Shown piece after piece: positions 26,846 through 38,853 of a stretch of 64,000 nucleotides of DNA. The notes beneath the pieces were generated by a model. It was not told where the DNA came from, made no database searches, and saw only the letters and a list, made by a program, of their open reading frames with translations. Every line of letters starts with the position of its first letter. Position 1 is the stretch's first letter. A program made the position numbers and the translations under genes. The DNA comes from Trichoplax sp. H2 (lineage: Eukaryota > Placozoa > Uniplacotomia > Trichoplacea). Location: the NCBI GenBank assembly GCA_003344405.1, contig NOWV01000018.1, positions 124,001 through 188,000 of the forward strand. Reading direction: 5' to 3'.

Positions 26846-29800
26846 ATGGAAGGGGTCAATCTTCGTCAACGAAATTCACGCCCTTTAGATGAGCTAACCA
26901 AAAAGAAATCTACCTCTGGCGAGGGAGGTGAGCTACTCAATCACCGGCATGTGTAGAAATCTTTCCTCCTTTTTTTGTCTCCTAGTTAATCTGCTTATTA
27001 CACAGAAATTGACACTATCCAATTGGATCGAGTAGTACATAGAGTTGATCACTGATTCGCACGATTATCACCGTAGCCATGAGTTTACATAATCATTACA
27101 ATGTTTTTATAAATGGAAATTTGGTTTCGTTAAGGATATAGTCATTGAATACATTAGTCATCCTTGCATTTCCTGTTTTATAAACTTGACTCTCGCCCAA
27201 TTGTCCACTATTCCCATGCAGAAAGAAAGACATTCCATTTATAGCATAATACGGAACATAGCCGCCATATACAAGCTAAAAAAATGATACAATACAGACA
27301 GTATGTATACTACAGTACATCCTTCATGAATTGGGATATTGTCCAGTATCCAAGGTATTATAATGCGATAAATCTTCATCAATCTTTAGTCAAACAATTT
27401 AAACTGTTCGCAATCTATTGTTGTCGATGATTCGTATCTACTGTAGTAATTCATGTCATTATAGAATAGAAATAAGGAGTAGTTCAATCAAGTGTAAATT
27501 GATTGATGAACTTATTACACTTGTAGGGACACTAGAGATATTATGGAGACATTGACTTCCGTCATCGAGTAGGCTACGATAGGAATAAACTAATAGTCTC
27601 TCGATATTGTAGATATCGCTGCTAATGATAGATAGTACAAAAATGTGCGATTCTCCATCAACACATGGACCATGAATTTGTTCAGGGCATCCATTCTTTT
27701 TATGAACATTACAGACATAGTGTGTACATCTACTTCCATCATCGAGTAGGCTACGATAGAAATAAAGTAATATCCTCTCTAGAGTGTACACGTCGCTATC
27801 AATGACAGTACAAAAACGTACGATTCGACATTAATACGTCGACAATAAATTCGATCAAGATAAATCAGTTAATCTTTTATCAATTGTAGATTAATCATCA
27901 AAAAAAGAAAGGATTCTAGAATCGCCTAAACGACAAAATTTTATAGTAGTATTTGAGGAATGTCGATATTATTTTTCAACGGAATGATGGCCGCATTATA
28001 CTGTACATTGCAGTATAATCTGTTTGATGGACTTGCAGTATACGTGTGTATATATATACACACATATGGCAAAAATGAATCATCACTGAAAATGATGATA
28101 TAACACAGTGTTGTTTACAATACAATTACTTGTGATTGCAAATCACGCTAGACTTTGTGGTTGTCCTAAAACTGTAAAATCAAAGTCATTGGATAAAATG
28201 CCGCTCAAGGAGTTTACATAAGCTATAAACACCAATCGAGCAAACTTGGACAAATAAATACCGCTGTAGGGCAACTTTTGTCATCCTACGCATTATCAGC
28301 AATCTGCAATAACGAATGCCTTGCTAAAAGATAGAAGAGATACGCACTGTAGATAGAACTGTAATTTTAGACTATTGCTTGCAGAGTTTCAGTAATTGAT
28401 CTTACTCATCTAATTTTTCATCACCTTTTTCAACACTTTAGATAGAAAAAGTGCTCTATATCGCTTTACAACAGCAGGCAAATTGATCCTAACTGCTAAT
28501 CTATGGTATAATGCAATTCCTACACAAAATTGCGATGTCTTAGTCACCTTTCCAGAGAAAGCAGATGATTATGATGTCATGTGGATTTACAATAGAATAA
28601 CAAAAAGAGCTCCGCAATTACAAGTAACCGTACGCCGCCATGCTAATATTCCAGTATATGCCTTCTATATTACAGCAACCTTTGAGAATTTGCTACAAGC
28701 TGCTGAACAACTAAGTATGAGAAAACGACTCAAACAATCGCATGGTGGTGGTTGGAAAGAATTTAATTTAGAAGAATCTAAAATGTTTCTTAATATTGAA
28801 AACTCCAACGATTTCTTTACTACACGAGAACGTCAAACTATTGTCTTCAAAATGGTAGAAGAAATTCGAGCTGAACATGGGGATTCGGTCGGCAGACTTG
28901 TCTTGATTGAAGGAGAACCGATCGGTAAACTAAGTGTTATTTCATTCATTATCAACATACATGCTATTTTTGTCCTATTTATGCATTTACATATTATTAG
29001 CATTTTACACGTACTCATAGAGTCAGTATCTCAATCAATCGTATACCTTTAGCAGTAAACTATGTACTAGACGCATACAAGATATTCTCATAAACCACTA
29101 TCCTAAGTTTCCAAAATTTTATTTCCTAGTTCCCAAATGTTTATCTAAAGGCATTATAAAACAAATATTACCTCTCCATTCCAATACCGATTTAAAGAAA
29201 CTTGAAAAGGATTGGGTACAAGCATTTTTACGGCCTCAACCGTTAGGTAAAACCAAAAATGTGCAACTATTGTCCTATTTATTGTCAGGAGTTGCTGTAA
29301 CTATATACACCATACTCTTGCTTTATACAACCTAAACGTTATAATTAATCCATAGGCTAAATAAAGTAAAATTAGTCAATATCATTTACAATAATAAAGA
29401 CCTATGCCACCAAGCAAACAATAATAAACCCGGTGTATTTCTTTCACATATCCATTATAGATGAAATTAGCTCCTACTTTGGTGTTAAAATTGCCATGTA
29501 CTTCGGCTGGTTGGGTTTTTATACAAGATCATTAATAATACCAGCTATGATTGGTCTCTTATTCTATTTATTCGATACCGGTGATGCACTTTCACAAGTT
29601 ATTTTTGCTGTATTTAACATTATATGGGGTACAGTATTCTTGGAAGCCTGGAAAAGAAAAAGTCAAGAATACGCATATCGTTTTGGAACTTTAGATCTTC
29701 CTAACAATTTAGTCACAGAACCGAGGCCTTTATACCGGGTATTATAAAAATCTTCTGTAATTGAGGACATTTCCATTTTATAAGATAATTATACTAACCA

Positions 29801-31975
29801 TGTTAGTGTTACAATTTAGAAACTGAAACACTCATATGAACACAGTAGTATCAAACGATTAACTGTACAATTTTGCGCTAGGGAGACTATCAGCCTAGTC
29901 CCGTTACCGGAAGACTAGAACCTTACTTCCCTACTTGGAAACGAAGATTAATATACTGTGTCACCATTCCAGTTATATTATTTTGTATATCAGTGGTATT
30001 TGTGGTAATGCTTTTATGCTTTAAATTACAAGAATTTTTCAATGAACATGCACCTGCATGGACGGTCCATTTTCCTAAAATGTTATTAGCGTTATCAGTT
30101 TCTGTTATGGATGACGTTTATAAAAAAATTGCAGTTAAATTAAATGATTGGGGTAAGAAATTTTCAAAACTATAATCGTGTAATTATAATTTAATACTAA
30201 AAGTATAGATGTCCTCAAGTTACATAATGCCATCATTCGCCAGTGTTTTTCAATTTTACTAATTTCGGCCTTATTTCAATAGAAAATTATCGACTTGAAG
30301 AGACTTACGAGAATCACCTGATTGTAAAACTGCTTTTGGTAAAGTAGATGATTGTACAGTAAAATCTTAATAACATCACCCTTAACTGATCTATCATTCT
30401 TTCATACTCTCCTTCCTAGTTTCAATCTGTCAATTCTTTCTTGTCGCTGTTTTATATTGCATTTTACTTGCAAGATTTCCGTCGATTAAAACAGGTTAGC
30501 TACTAACATACGAGATAGATTACCATCTTCACATTTTATAGGATAATTATTGATGTAGCTTATCTCTATGAGCTACTGTAAACATTTCAAGTATTGCTAC
30601 AATATACTTTCATCTTAATTAAATTTTAATCACTTAAAAGCAATTGGTAGCATTGCTTATTGTTCGTCAAATTATTGGTAACATCAAAGAAGCATTGGTG
30701 CCATATGTTATGCAAAAAATAAAGTTTTATCGAATGTCGAAAAAGATGGAAAAACTCGAACAGCAATTATTAGAGAAACATAACAAGGGAGGCGATGAAA
30801 CTGAAGTAGAAGATAAGACTATGCTTACGCAAGCTGAAGTAGAGTGCCAAATGAAAGAATACGAGGTACTCTATTAATCATTCGGTAATTGAATACAGAT
30901 AGCGACTTTGTTTGAAGTACTGAGATTTCAATATCTCTCTACTCAACACTAGGACACCTTGGAAGATTATGCAGAAATGTTCATTCAATTTGGTTATGTT
31001 GTCCTTTTTTCATCCGCATTTCCACTTGCTGCGGTTTGTGCACTTCTTAATAATGTCATTGAAATAAGAAGTGATGCGTTCAAACTATGTAGCTCGTTTC
31101 AAAGACCATTTTCTCAAAGTGTTCGTGGAATCGGCGAGTGGCAGGTAGTAAACATGTACTAGATTTACGTATTACAAGATCATACCTTAATGCACCACAA
31201 TTTTTCTATGATTTTCGATAGGACATCTTACATTTCTACTTAATTGTTAATTTAAAATTGTCACTAGTTCATATCGAGATTCAATTTAATTATTAAAATA
31301 CGCGTATAATCATTAAAGCACAGTGGCTATCTACATTGTTGCTAGTCAAACTAAATAGTAAAAATTTTTACTAGTTTGCTCTAGAATCAATGGGCAACGT
31401 TGCAGTAATGGTTAATTGTGCATTACTTGCACTATCTGGTATCTTTCAAAAAATTTACCCCGGAATTACTCCTGTGGGAGTGGTAATGGTAACCATACTC
31501 CTTGAGGTGCTTAGTTATTGTTGTAAAAATGACCAGTTACAATTTTATGAATTAATATACGTAAGACATTATACGATCATACTAAGATGATTACTGTATG
31601 TCGTAATTTTTTTGTACTCCACTAGCATCTTGTCTTCGCGATCAAGATTTTGGTAGAGAAAGCAATTCCGGATGTCCCGGAATGGATTGAAACAGAATTG
31701 GCTAAATTAGAATACAGAAGAAGGACTGCATACATGGTTATTATATTGTATACATTAATACGTATCATATATATGGTTTCTTGTAGCTCCTTAACCAGTT
31801 TGATCGATAAATGAATACCACAATGTACATTAATTTACTCGTATTTACCGTATTGTATCCTTATTACTAAAACATAAAATAGGAATCTCAAACGGCGAAG
31901 CGCCGCAGCAACTCACCAGTAGTAAATGATGTACCCTCCGGAAATACCTCGGAAGAAGCTGGAGTACAACTATAG
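26846..31975 (+). CDS. ANO8: Anoctamin-8-like membrane protein (TMEM16 family)
   Basis: TMEM16-family multi-pass protein. Human ANO8 acts as a tether at endoplasmic reticulum-plasma membrane contacts. Coding exons: proposed first exon 26846-26927 ([17 protein letters not shown]...), 28442-28923, about 29131-29266, about 29460-29738, about 29879-30152, about 30282-30351, about 30420-30494, about 30641-30864, 30954-31143, about 31386-31507, about 31625-31737 and 31882-31975 (TAG). The soluble N-terminus has [20 protein letters not shown], and the membrane core starts with [22 protein letters not shown]8-specific markers are [50 protein letters not shown] and [20 protein letters not shown]. The first exon is inferred from an ATG, a GTGAGC donor and matching phase (G joined to AT gives Asp); it leaves a 1.5-kb intron holding small repeats. 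The long acidic low-complexity insert of human ANO8 is reduced to a short Lys/Glu-rich linker. Confidence 0.93.
27529..27860. repeat. Diverged direct duplication, 177-bp period
   Basis: TCATCGAGTAGGCTACGATAG at about 27562 recurs near 27739, with related flanks (CTATCAATGACAG versus CTAATGATAG, GTACAAAAATGTGCGATTC versus GTACAAAAACGTACGATTC). The spacing is a multiple of three, which explains the 110-codon minus-strand open frame with an internal protein repeat. It lies in the proposed first intron of ANO8. Confidence 0.75.
28044..28063. repeat. 20-bp perfect palindrome
   Basis: GTGTGTATATATATACACAC is its own reverse complement. It lies in the proposed first intron of ANO8, in a TA-rich stretch. 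Such TA-rich palindromes can extrude as cruciforms; no function is evident. Confidence 0.7.
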
Positions 31976-32732
31976 TTGTACTCCCGTCATCGTCAGCTTA
32001 ATTTGATCATATTAACTGCTTTCACAATTTTGAATTCATCACGTTCGGCTCAGAATTCCGTGTGTTTTACTTTATTTCGTAATTATCCAAACTGAGCACA
32101 ACAAGCTAGTCTATTTTCAATATTTAAATTTTAATAGTACAAAATTACTACAAATAAATGGTGTCATAATCAACAGAGATTACATGCAATACTGTGTTAA
32201 AGGTAGCTTTAGATGTACCGAAATTTTTATTTATTCAATGTTCTAAGTATAGATTCTACACTTACATATATTTGAAAAGGTAACGCATAAAGGGAATTTT
32301 TATAGCTGCTATAAGAATCGTCCATGATCCATCTTAATTTTTATCACACAAATTATTTTACACTCCACTCTGAGTATGGCAAGTATATACGCGTATTTTA
32401 GCAATCGATGGTTTATGTTCAAGCCGGTTTATATTTACTAATTTATTCTTACTATCAATCATGGTAATAACAATAAATGTTGAAGGTTATATTATCAAAT
32501 ATTTACGCTGAACAGAGTGGTGTATTTAAGTATTAAATCATGCAATTATATTACAATTCTGTACCGGAGTTTGTTAGGTGAGTGATAAGTTATCTAGTGT
32601 ATTGATTGATACTACTAGCAAGAACAAATATCTCAAGGTAACCATCGCTCATTCATAATACTATTTCAGCATACGATTACTACACTGGAACATGTAATAT
32701 TTTTATAAAACAACATGTAGCGATAGCTTATA
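31976..32732. other. Convergent spacer between ANO8 and SKA1
   Basis: 757 AT-rich bases between two stop codons. It carries the two 3' UTRs only; no open frame or repeat of note. Confidence 0.6.
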
Positions 32733-35544
32733 TTAGTAGCAAGATTGCAGGAGATAACGTGTTACTCTATTACGCTTGAGGACAACTATCCTATCCGTAT
32801 GCCGTAAGACAGTAATAGCATTCTTTGTGCTAAGATCCATTTTAAGTTTTCCATTTTCACGAAGATCCTCATCGGTAATGAAAATGAAGCCTACAGAATT
32901 GAAAGTTTCTACTAGCTTTAGAACATGATTATCGGCTAGCTACCAACGTTTTACGCTTTTTAATATATATACACTACGTTTACGTACAATAAAATTAATA
33001 GTTATACTGTGATTGTATTATTTGTATACAGTATTTTCACAGAATGGATTTATTTATAACAGTTTCTTGCCTGCAGTTTCGTCACATTCGGCATCCTTGA
33101 ATTTCTAATTTACGTAAAGGAAAAATGTCAAAGGCGTGGTATTACAAATATGCATCAATTAGTTAGCCTTCTACCAATCAGTCATTCATGTTTACCCTGA
33201 ATTTAGCCAACGTTTGCTGATTCATAGCTGACTTTGGTTTATTTAAAATTTTATATTTAATACGTGCAACTTTTAGGAGATTTTCCAGTGTTGAATTAAC
33301 AAATTTTAATGACAATCGGCCCCTGATGTAGCTAAAGATTCGAATATCCGATACAAATCAATTAAAATATGACTAAAAAATCATAACTTGACCTAACAAC
33401 AATACAGCAATTACGAAAATCTTTTCAAGTACTAGCTAATTTGTTTTGTTCATATATCACCATAGCTTGCAATTGAAGCTACCCTAATTTGCCTTACTGT
33501 GGTATTGAATCCAATTCTTCAGGGGTTACAAGTTCAATTGCAGGAAGAATGCCTTGTTTCTTGTTTACTTCAGTATTACATACTGGTATATTCGAAGCTG
33601 GCTCATCCTTTACGTTTTCTTTTTCATCCTCACACGTTGAACTATTGTATCAGTAGAAAGTGTTAAGCCTTTACTGAGCTGCAATTATGTTTAATAAGAC
33701 TTAACGTAGTAAATATGAACATTATTATCAATTATGCTGCAACTCTTCCTACAGTACTACCTATGATGTATAAGTGATCCTGTTTTACTTAACGCTAAAC
33801 TACTCTATTTTATTATTCCATATCCTATAACCTTATGATGCAAATTATCATGTAATTAGTCTACAGTAAGTATAGCGTAGTTTTTTCGTCATTTTTTGCA
33901 TTTCTTATTCTTTGCTCGGCACTATTCTACGTGATACTTTGCAGTATATCTAGAGATGCACAGATAGATGATGCTTATCCAACATTAAATCTACCCCGCA
34001 TGTATTGCCTATATGATAACGAGCTAATGATATGTACTATTGCCTGGATAGTATAAATATAAGGTACAGTATTTCTTTCTTTTAAAATCATACATTTGCC
34101 GAAATTAATTTTACATGCTATCATTCTAATACCCGATCCGTATATAAACAATTTTAATCCTTAAACAATATCTATTTTTTTAATTTTAATAAGCTAGGTA
34201 GAGCAGAAACCAAAAATCCATATATATCAATAGAAAGACGATAATGTACGTCGCGGTCATTAGTTACAGTAGATACCTTACTGTCGATAGCCTTTCTAAA
34301 AGTTTAGCCGGTACATTGGCCTCTAGATGTTTGAAAGATTCCAAATTTGTCTTTAAATCTTGTTCTAATTTCTGTAATAGTGCGAATGTATACAATCAGT
34401 CCTATCATGTAAGCACTTGACTTCAAAATATTAAATCTAGAAAGTCATATAAGTCACAAGACTACTTGAATCATGCAGTCTATATCTCAAAATATTAATT
34501 TCCGAATGTGATAAATAATGGCCATCTATCGTAAATTTGCAGCGTAAGTGTATACTGTATACGTTAGGTGTTCATCTATCTTAAAATAATCTACTAAATA
34601 CTCCACAAGTTGTTCAATTCGATATTAGAGGAGTAAATGCAAACCAGAGCTTGGTTAATAATTTCTAATTTACCGTGTTTACAAAACGGAGAAAAATAAT
34701 CATCATGATCATTATACGAGTATTATTAACCTTGGCTTCTCCAATTGCATCTTTTTCACGCTGGATACATTGACTAAATTGCTGCAATAGTTGATCAATC
34801 TTATCCAATTCATGGCTTACTAACTTTAACTCTTGAAGGATCTTATCTTTATTGGCACCTAAAAGATAATTAAATATATTACGATTCTCTTTTTAACTCT
34901 ATTTGATCCAAATACATCATGCACTCTAGTAATCGAATACATCGTACGATTCTGTACTCTAAGAATACAAGTTAACATGTTCTTTCTCATCAACATTGCA
35001 CTGTCAGGGGCTAAATCTACGTTGATCGTTAATATGTAAGGGACAGTGAAATACGAGTACAGTACTGAGATGTAGTAAGAGAATCGCCATCATCATGTCG
35101 TACTGTATTTCTGTGTCTATAGCAGTAGGACACCGCCGCGTCTAAGATGTTGCTCCGTTTCATCAAGTACCACTATAAAATCTATCTTGTCCAGTTATAC
35201 AATCCAATAAACAGCATGGAGACCACAAAGGTGAGAATAAAAGTAATATAACTTGGAGTAAACACAGATAGTATTCCTAGTAAGAGATCATTTTCTACAT
35301 CCGTAGATAGCTAATTGAACTAGACGATGTGGAGGAAAATGGTTTAACGGTACATAAATAAAGCTAAATAATTTTTTCAATCGTGGAGAAGACGCAACAG
35401 CTATTTCCTAAGAGAAAATATCTTCATCTCCTTCCACAAATACTCACCCTTTGAATCTTGGCTATGATTTAGATACGCCAATACTCTTAAATGTTCATCT
35501 TTAGCTTGAAAATAACTGGTTAACTGAGAAAGAGCATTGGCCAT
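32733..35544 (-). CDS. SKA1: Spindle and kinetochore-associated protein 1
   Basis: SKA complex subunit that couples kinetochores to depolymerising microtubule ends in mitosis. Seven exons that join in phase: 35448-35544 (ATG 35544-35542), 34731-34858, 34277-34371, 33498-33641, 33196-33331, 33071-33104 and 32733-32935 (TAA), giving 278 residues against about 255 in human. The N-terminal half is helical and coiled-coil (MANALSQLTSYFQAKDEHL, then FKHLEANVPAKLLERL). A charged linker follows. The C-terminal winged-helix microtubule-binding domain begins VTPEELDSIPHYIRGRLS, continues with ARIKYKILNKPKSAMN, and ends with FIFITDEDLRENGKL, AITVLRHTDR and VTRYLL. The intron after exon 6 uses a GC donor (GCAG then GCAAGA). 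It is convergent with ANO8. The order of landmarks along the protein matches SKA1 throughout, which makes the call firm. Confidence 0.92.
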
Positions 35545-38500
35545 TTCCGTATTTTCGATTCGATAGGCTTATTTAACGAAATTAAGAACGAATCAATCAA
35601 TCTTCCGATGTTACCTTCAATTTCAGATCAAGATATCAAAGAAACCAGTACAGTATTTACTCGATTGACTTAAGACTAAGCAACGATGGTAATATCATGT
35701 CATGGGATCAGTATATATCGATCGGGGGAATTATCCAGATTTTTATTTACAAAATGCTGTCTCTAAATAATAATTTTATGGAGGAAAAAACTGCTTCCTA
35801 CTGCCACTTTGATGCTTGCTCAGCTACTACGTTTGGTGCTAGGTGCTACTATACCGATACAGTACTCTCCAGTCATATCAACTTCTAGCAATAAACAGCG
35901 AAAAGGGTTCCTGTATCACTTTCTTGTAACAGCAAGACCGCGAATTTTTGAAAATCACGTGATCGGCACCGGGTGGATGGGCGGACAGCCTCATCTCGTC
36001 CTAGTTCGGTTGCAAACACTTGGATTCATTATGAGGTCAGTATGGGAAATGCTCGTCTCCGAATTTGACTTCCTTTTCTAAAGAAATACTATACGAAATC
36101 TCTTCCATTTTATTACTCTTTAGCTCCCAAGCTATACAGTACTACAGCCATTATGTAGTGATAGTCCAGAAATCGACTAAAAAGGTCGCAAAAGTAACAA
36201 CAAACTTAAATAGATATTGCGTCTTGAGTCATCGTACAACCATTTATAGCTCACAGCTGGTCGGATGTACAGTACTATACTACAGCAATGATGCAGTGAT
36301 AGTCCAGAAATCGACTAAAAAAGGTCGCAAAAGTAGAAGAAACTTAAATAGATATTGCGTCTTGAGTCATCGTACAACCATTTATAGCTCACAGCTGGTC
36401 GGATGTACAGTACTATACTACAGCAATGATGCAGTGATAGTCCAGAAATCGACTAAAAAAGGTCGCAAAAGTACAACAAACTTACATAGATATTGCGTCT
36501 TGAGTCATCGTACAACCATTTATAGCTCACAGCTGGTCGGATGTACAGTACTATACTACAACTATTATGCAGTGATAGTCCAGAAATCGACTAAAAAAGG
36601 TCGCAAAAGTAGAAGAAACTTAAATAGATATTGCGTCTTGAGTCATCGTACAACCATTTATAGCTCACAGCTGGTCGGATGTACAGTACTATACTACAGC
36701 TATTATGCAGCGATAGTCCAGAAATCGACTAAAAAAGGTCGCAAAAGTACAACAAACTTAAATAGATATTGCGTCTTGAGTCATCGTACAACCATTTATA
36801 GCTCACAGCTGGTCGGATGTACACTCATTGTACAGTACTATACTACAGCTATTATGCAGTGATAGTCCAGAAATCGACTAAAAAAGGTCGCAAAAGTACA
36901 ACAAACTTAAATAGATATTGCGTCTTGAGTCATCGTACTACCATTTATAGCTCACAGCTGGTTGGATGTATAGTACTGTTATTCCTTACAATTGGTTATA
37001 TTGCGGTATTATACTGTAAGGTGATACCACCACGTGACTACCTTATAGACTTGTTATTACCATGGATACCATACCGTAGCAGCTAATTCTGATGTCAATC
37101 GTAGACAATATACAGTAGTATACAAGTCTAGTTGCAGATATGCGATGCAGCTGAAATCAACCGGTAAAATAATCGGCCTGCACATTTTTAGTATAGTGAA
37201 CGACCGCTTTCCATAAAATTTTTAGGCTTTGCAAATGTATATTTTACCCAAAGATAGCTGACTGTAGCAGATAGTTAACAGGTAGTGTACAGGAGAGACT
37301 ACTTAGCACTTTCTAACACTATAACAAAACAACACGAAAACGTTCGCCATTGACCTAAATAATGTGACAGTAGTTATCGCAAAATAGTTTAACTGTCGAG
37401 AATCTCCTTCATGTTCACATTAACCTTAATTCAATAGAGTCGCACCTTAATTAAAGGACTGTCAATAAATGTTGTCATAGCCATGGCTAATATAGTATTA
37501 TAGAAGGAAATGTTGGCTTTTCCGTCAGTCCAATTATTGCTCAAGCAGAGATTAATATCTTGTGATTTTAAACTTAGGGTAGTATCTTAACTACGAGAAA
37601 GATGTAAACCAGAGTCCTCCAATGGAGCGAAAACGCAATTCGAACCCGATCAAATTGGTCATTTTTTAACCCGAAATGAGTACAATCGCGATAAAAACAC
37701 TGTATCACCACAGAGATTCTTAACCCGAATCCCGCCCTCGAGTCAGGTTCAAGTCGGGTTTCGGATTGACTTTGCAGGATACTGATGTGAATCTTTCAAA
37801 TGAAAGCATGATCTACAATATGGGATGATGTTGATGGCTCTTTATCCTTCTAAGCTACCTCACATAATCGAGACTGTTGCATTTTTTTTTTTCAATGCCA
37901 TCACTCAATCTGCAACTTACTATATCAATTCAATATTGTCAGGAAAAATAAGTACTAAAAAGAAAACAGTCCTTTGATTCCGTGAATGACAGCTATAGAC
38001 TCCCTCTACAACAACAATATAGTACGGTAGTTATCCCATGCTTCAGGGCTAGCATTGGGCTGCGCTGTTTACTTGCATGGCCTGATAGAATCGTTGGAGA
38101 AATGCCTTTTCCTTATGAACGCTACGTAGCATAAGTACAAACTTGGGAGTTTCTACTATCTACTTTCGATACTGTTGTTGGTAAATCAACCAACAAATGA
38201 TGCAGTTCCGTAAACAACTCGAGATTATTCTAAGGCGGACTTTAAATCTTCAACACGTTGTGTATGTAACATGCATTATGCAGCGGACTCAAATTGAAGA
38301 ACTGATATAGCAGTTCAACTACATGATCGGTATGAAAACTTCCTAGGAAGAAAAAAAGGGGTGCTACCCATGATGTTCGCATGGCAGGTGTGGTAAATGC
38401 TAACCAAATCAAATAATTTACTACTATATTCAGTACTGTACAACATAAGAGTTTGATCTTTATAACATCGTATCAGGCCTCCATGTCCACTCCACCCTCT

Positions 38501-38853
38501 TAGTATCAATTGCTGTATTTCAATTCTAAACTCTATTCCTGGACTACAATCCTATCCATTCGTTAAATGAATAAATAATTCGGAAACGGCGTTCTATTTC
38601 TAAGTATTCCAATCATAAATTGTATTCGATACATATACTCGCACATATAATAATCTTCGACGTAGAATAAAATACTTAAATTGAAATACGCGTAAAAGAA
38701 ATCGTACTGTGGAAAAACGAAGCGTAACTTTCCAAACTGGATTGTTATATTCAGTACTGTGGTATACGTAACAACTTATAAGTATCAAATTATTCCATCC
38801 TTAAAAAAAAGCTGGTCACGAAATTGGAAAATCGATTAAAAAGGGATCTAGTT
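35545..38853. other. Spacer between SKA1 and the STAND gene
   Basis: 3.3 kb containing the divergent upstream regions of SKA1 and the STAND gene, and the 138-bp minisatellite. Outside the minisatellite I see no gene. Open frames at 35697-35888, 35809-36081, 38315-38509 and 38600-38788 show no family resemblance. Confidence 0.55.
36131..36985. repeat. Minisatellite, 138-bp unit, about six copies
   Basis: ATAGTCCAGAAATCGACTAA recurs at 36161, 36299, 36437, 36575, 36713 and 36862. Spacing is 138 four times, then 149, where an extra 11 bases (ACTCATTGTAC) sit in the last unit. Each unit also has GATATTGCGTCTTGAGTCAT, ATTTATAGCTCACAGCTGGT and a GTACAGTACTATACTACAG core. Copies are nearly identical except for AGAAGAAACTT versus ACAACAAACTT variants. 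Because 138 is 46 codons, the array leaves a 265-codon open frame that is not a real gene. Confidence 0.95.

Noticed and set aside
27459-27791. 110-codon minus-strand open frame with an internal repeat
   Set aside because: It coincides with a 177-bp DNA duplication inside the proposed ANO8 intron; no family resemblance and no splice context.
36065-36862. 265-codon open frame with a repeated 46-residue unit
   Set aside because: It is the 138-bp minisatellite read in frame. The unit is a multiple of three, so one stop-free unit stays open through all copies; there are no splice signals or known domains.
36131-36985. CRISPR array
   Set aside because: Units are 138 bp and nearly identical from end to end, without short repeats and unique spacers, and the genome is eukaryotic.
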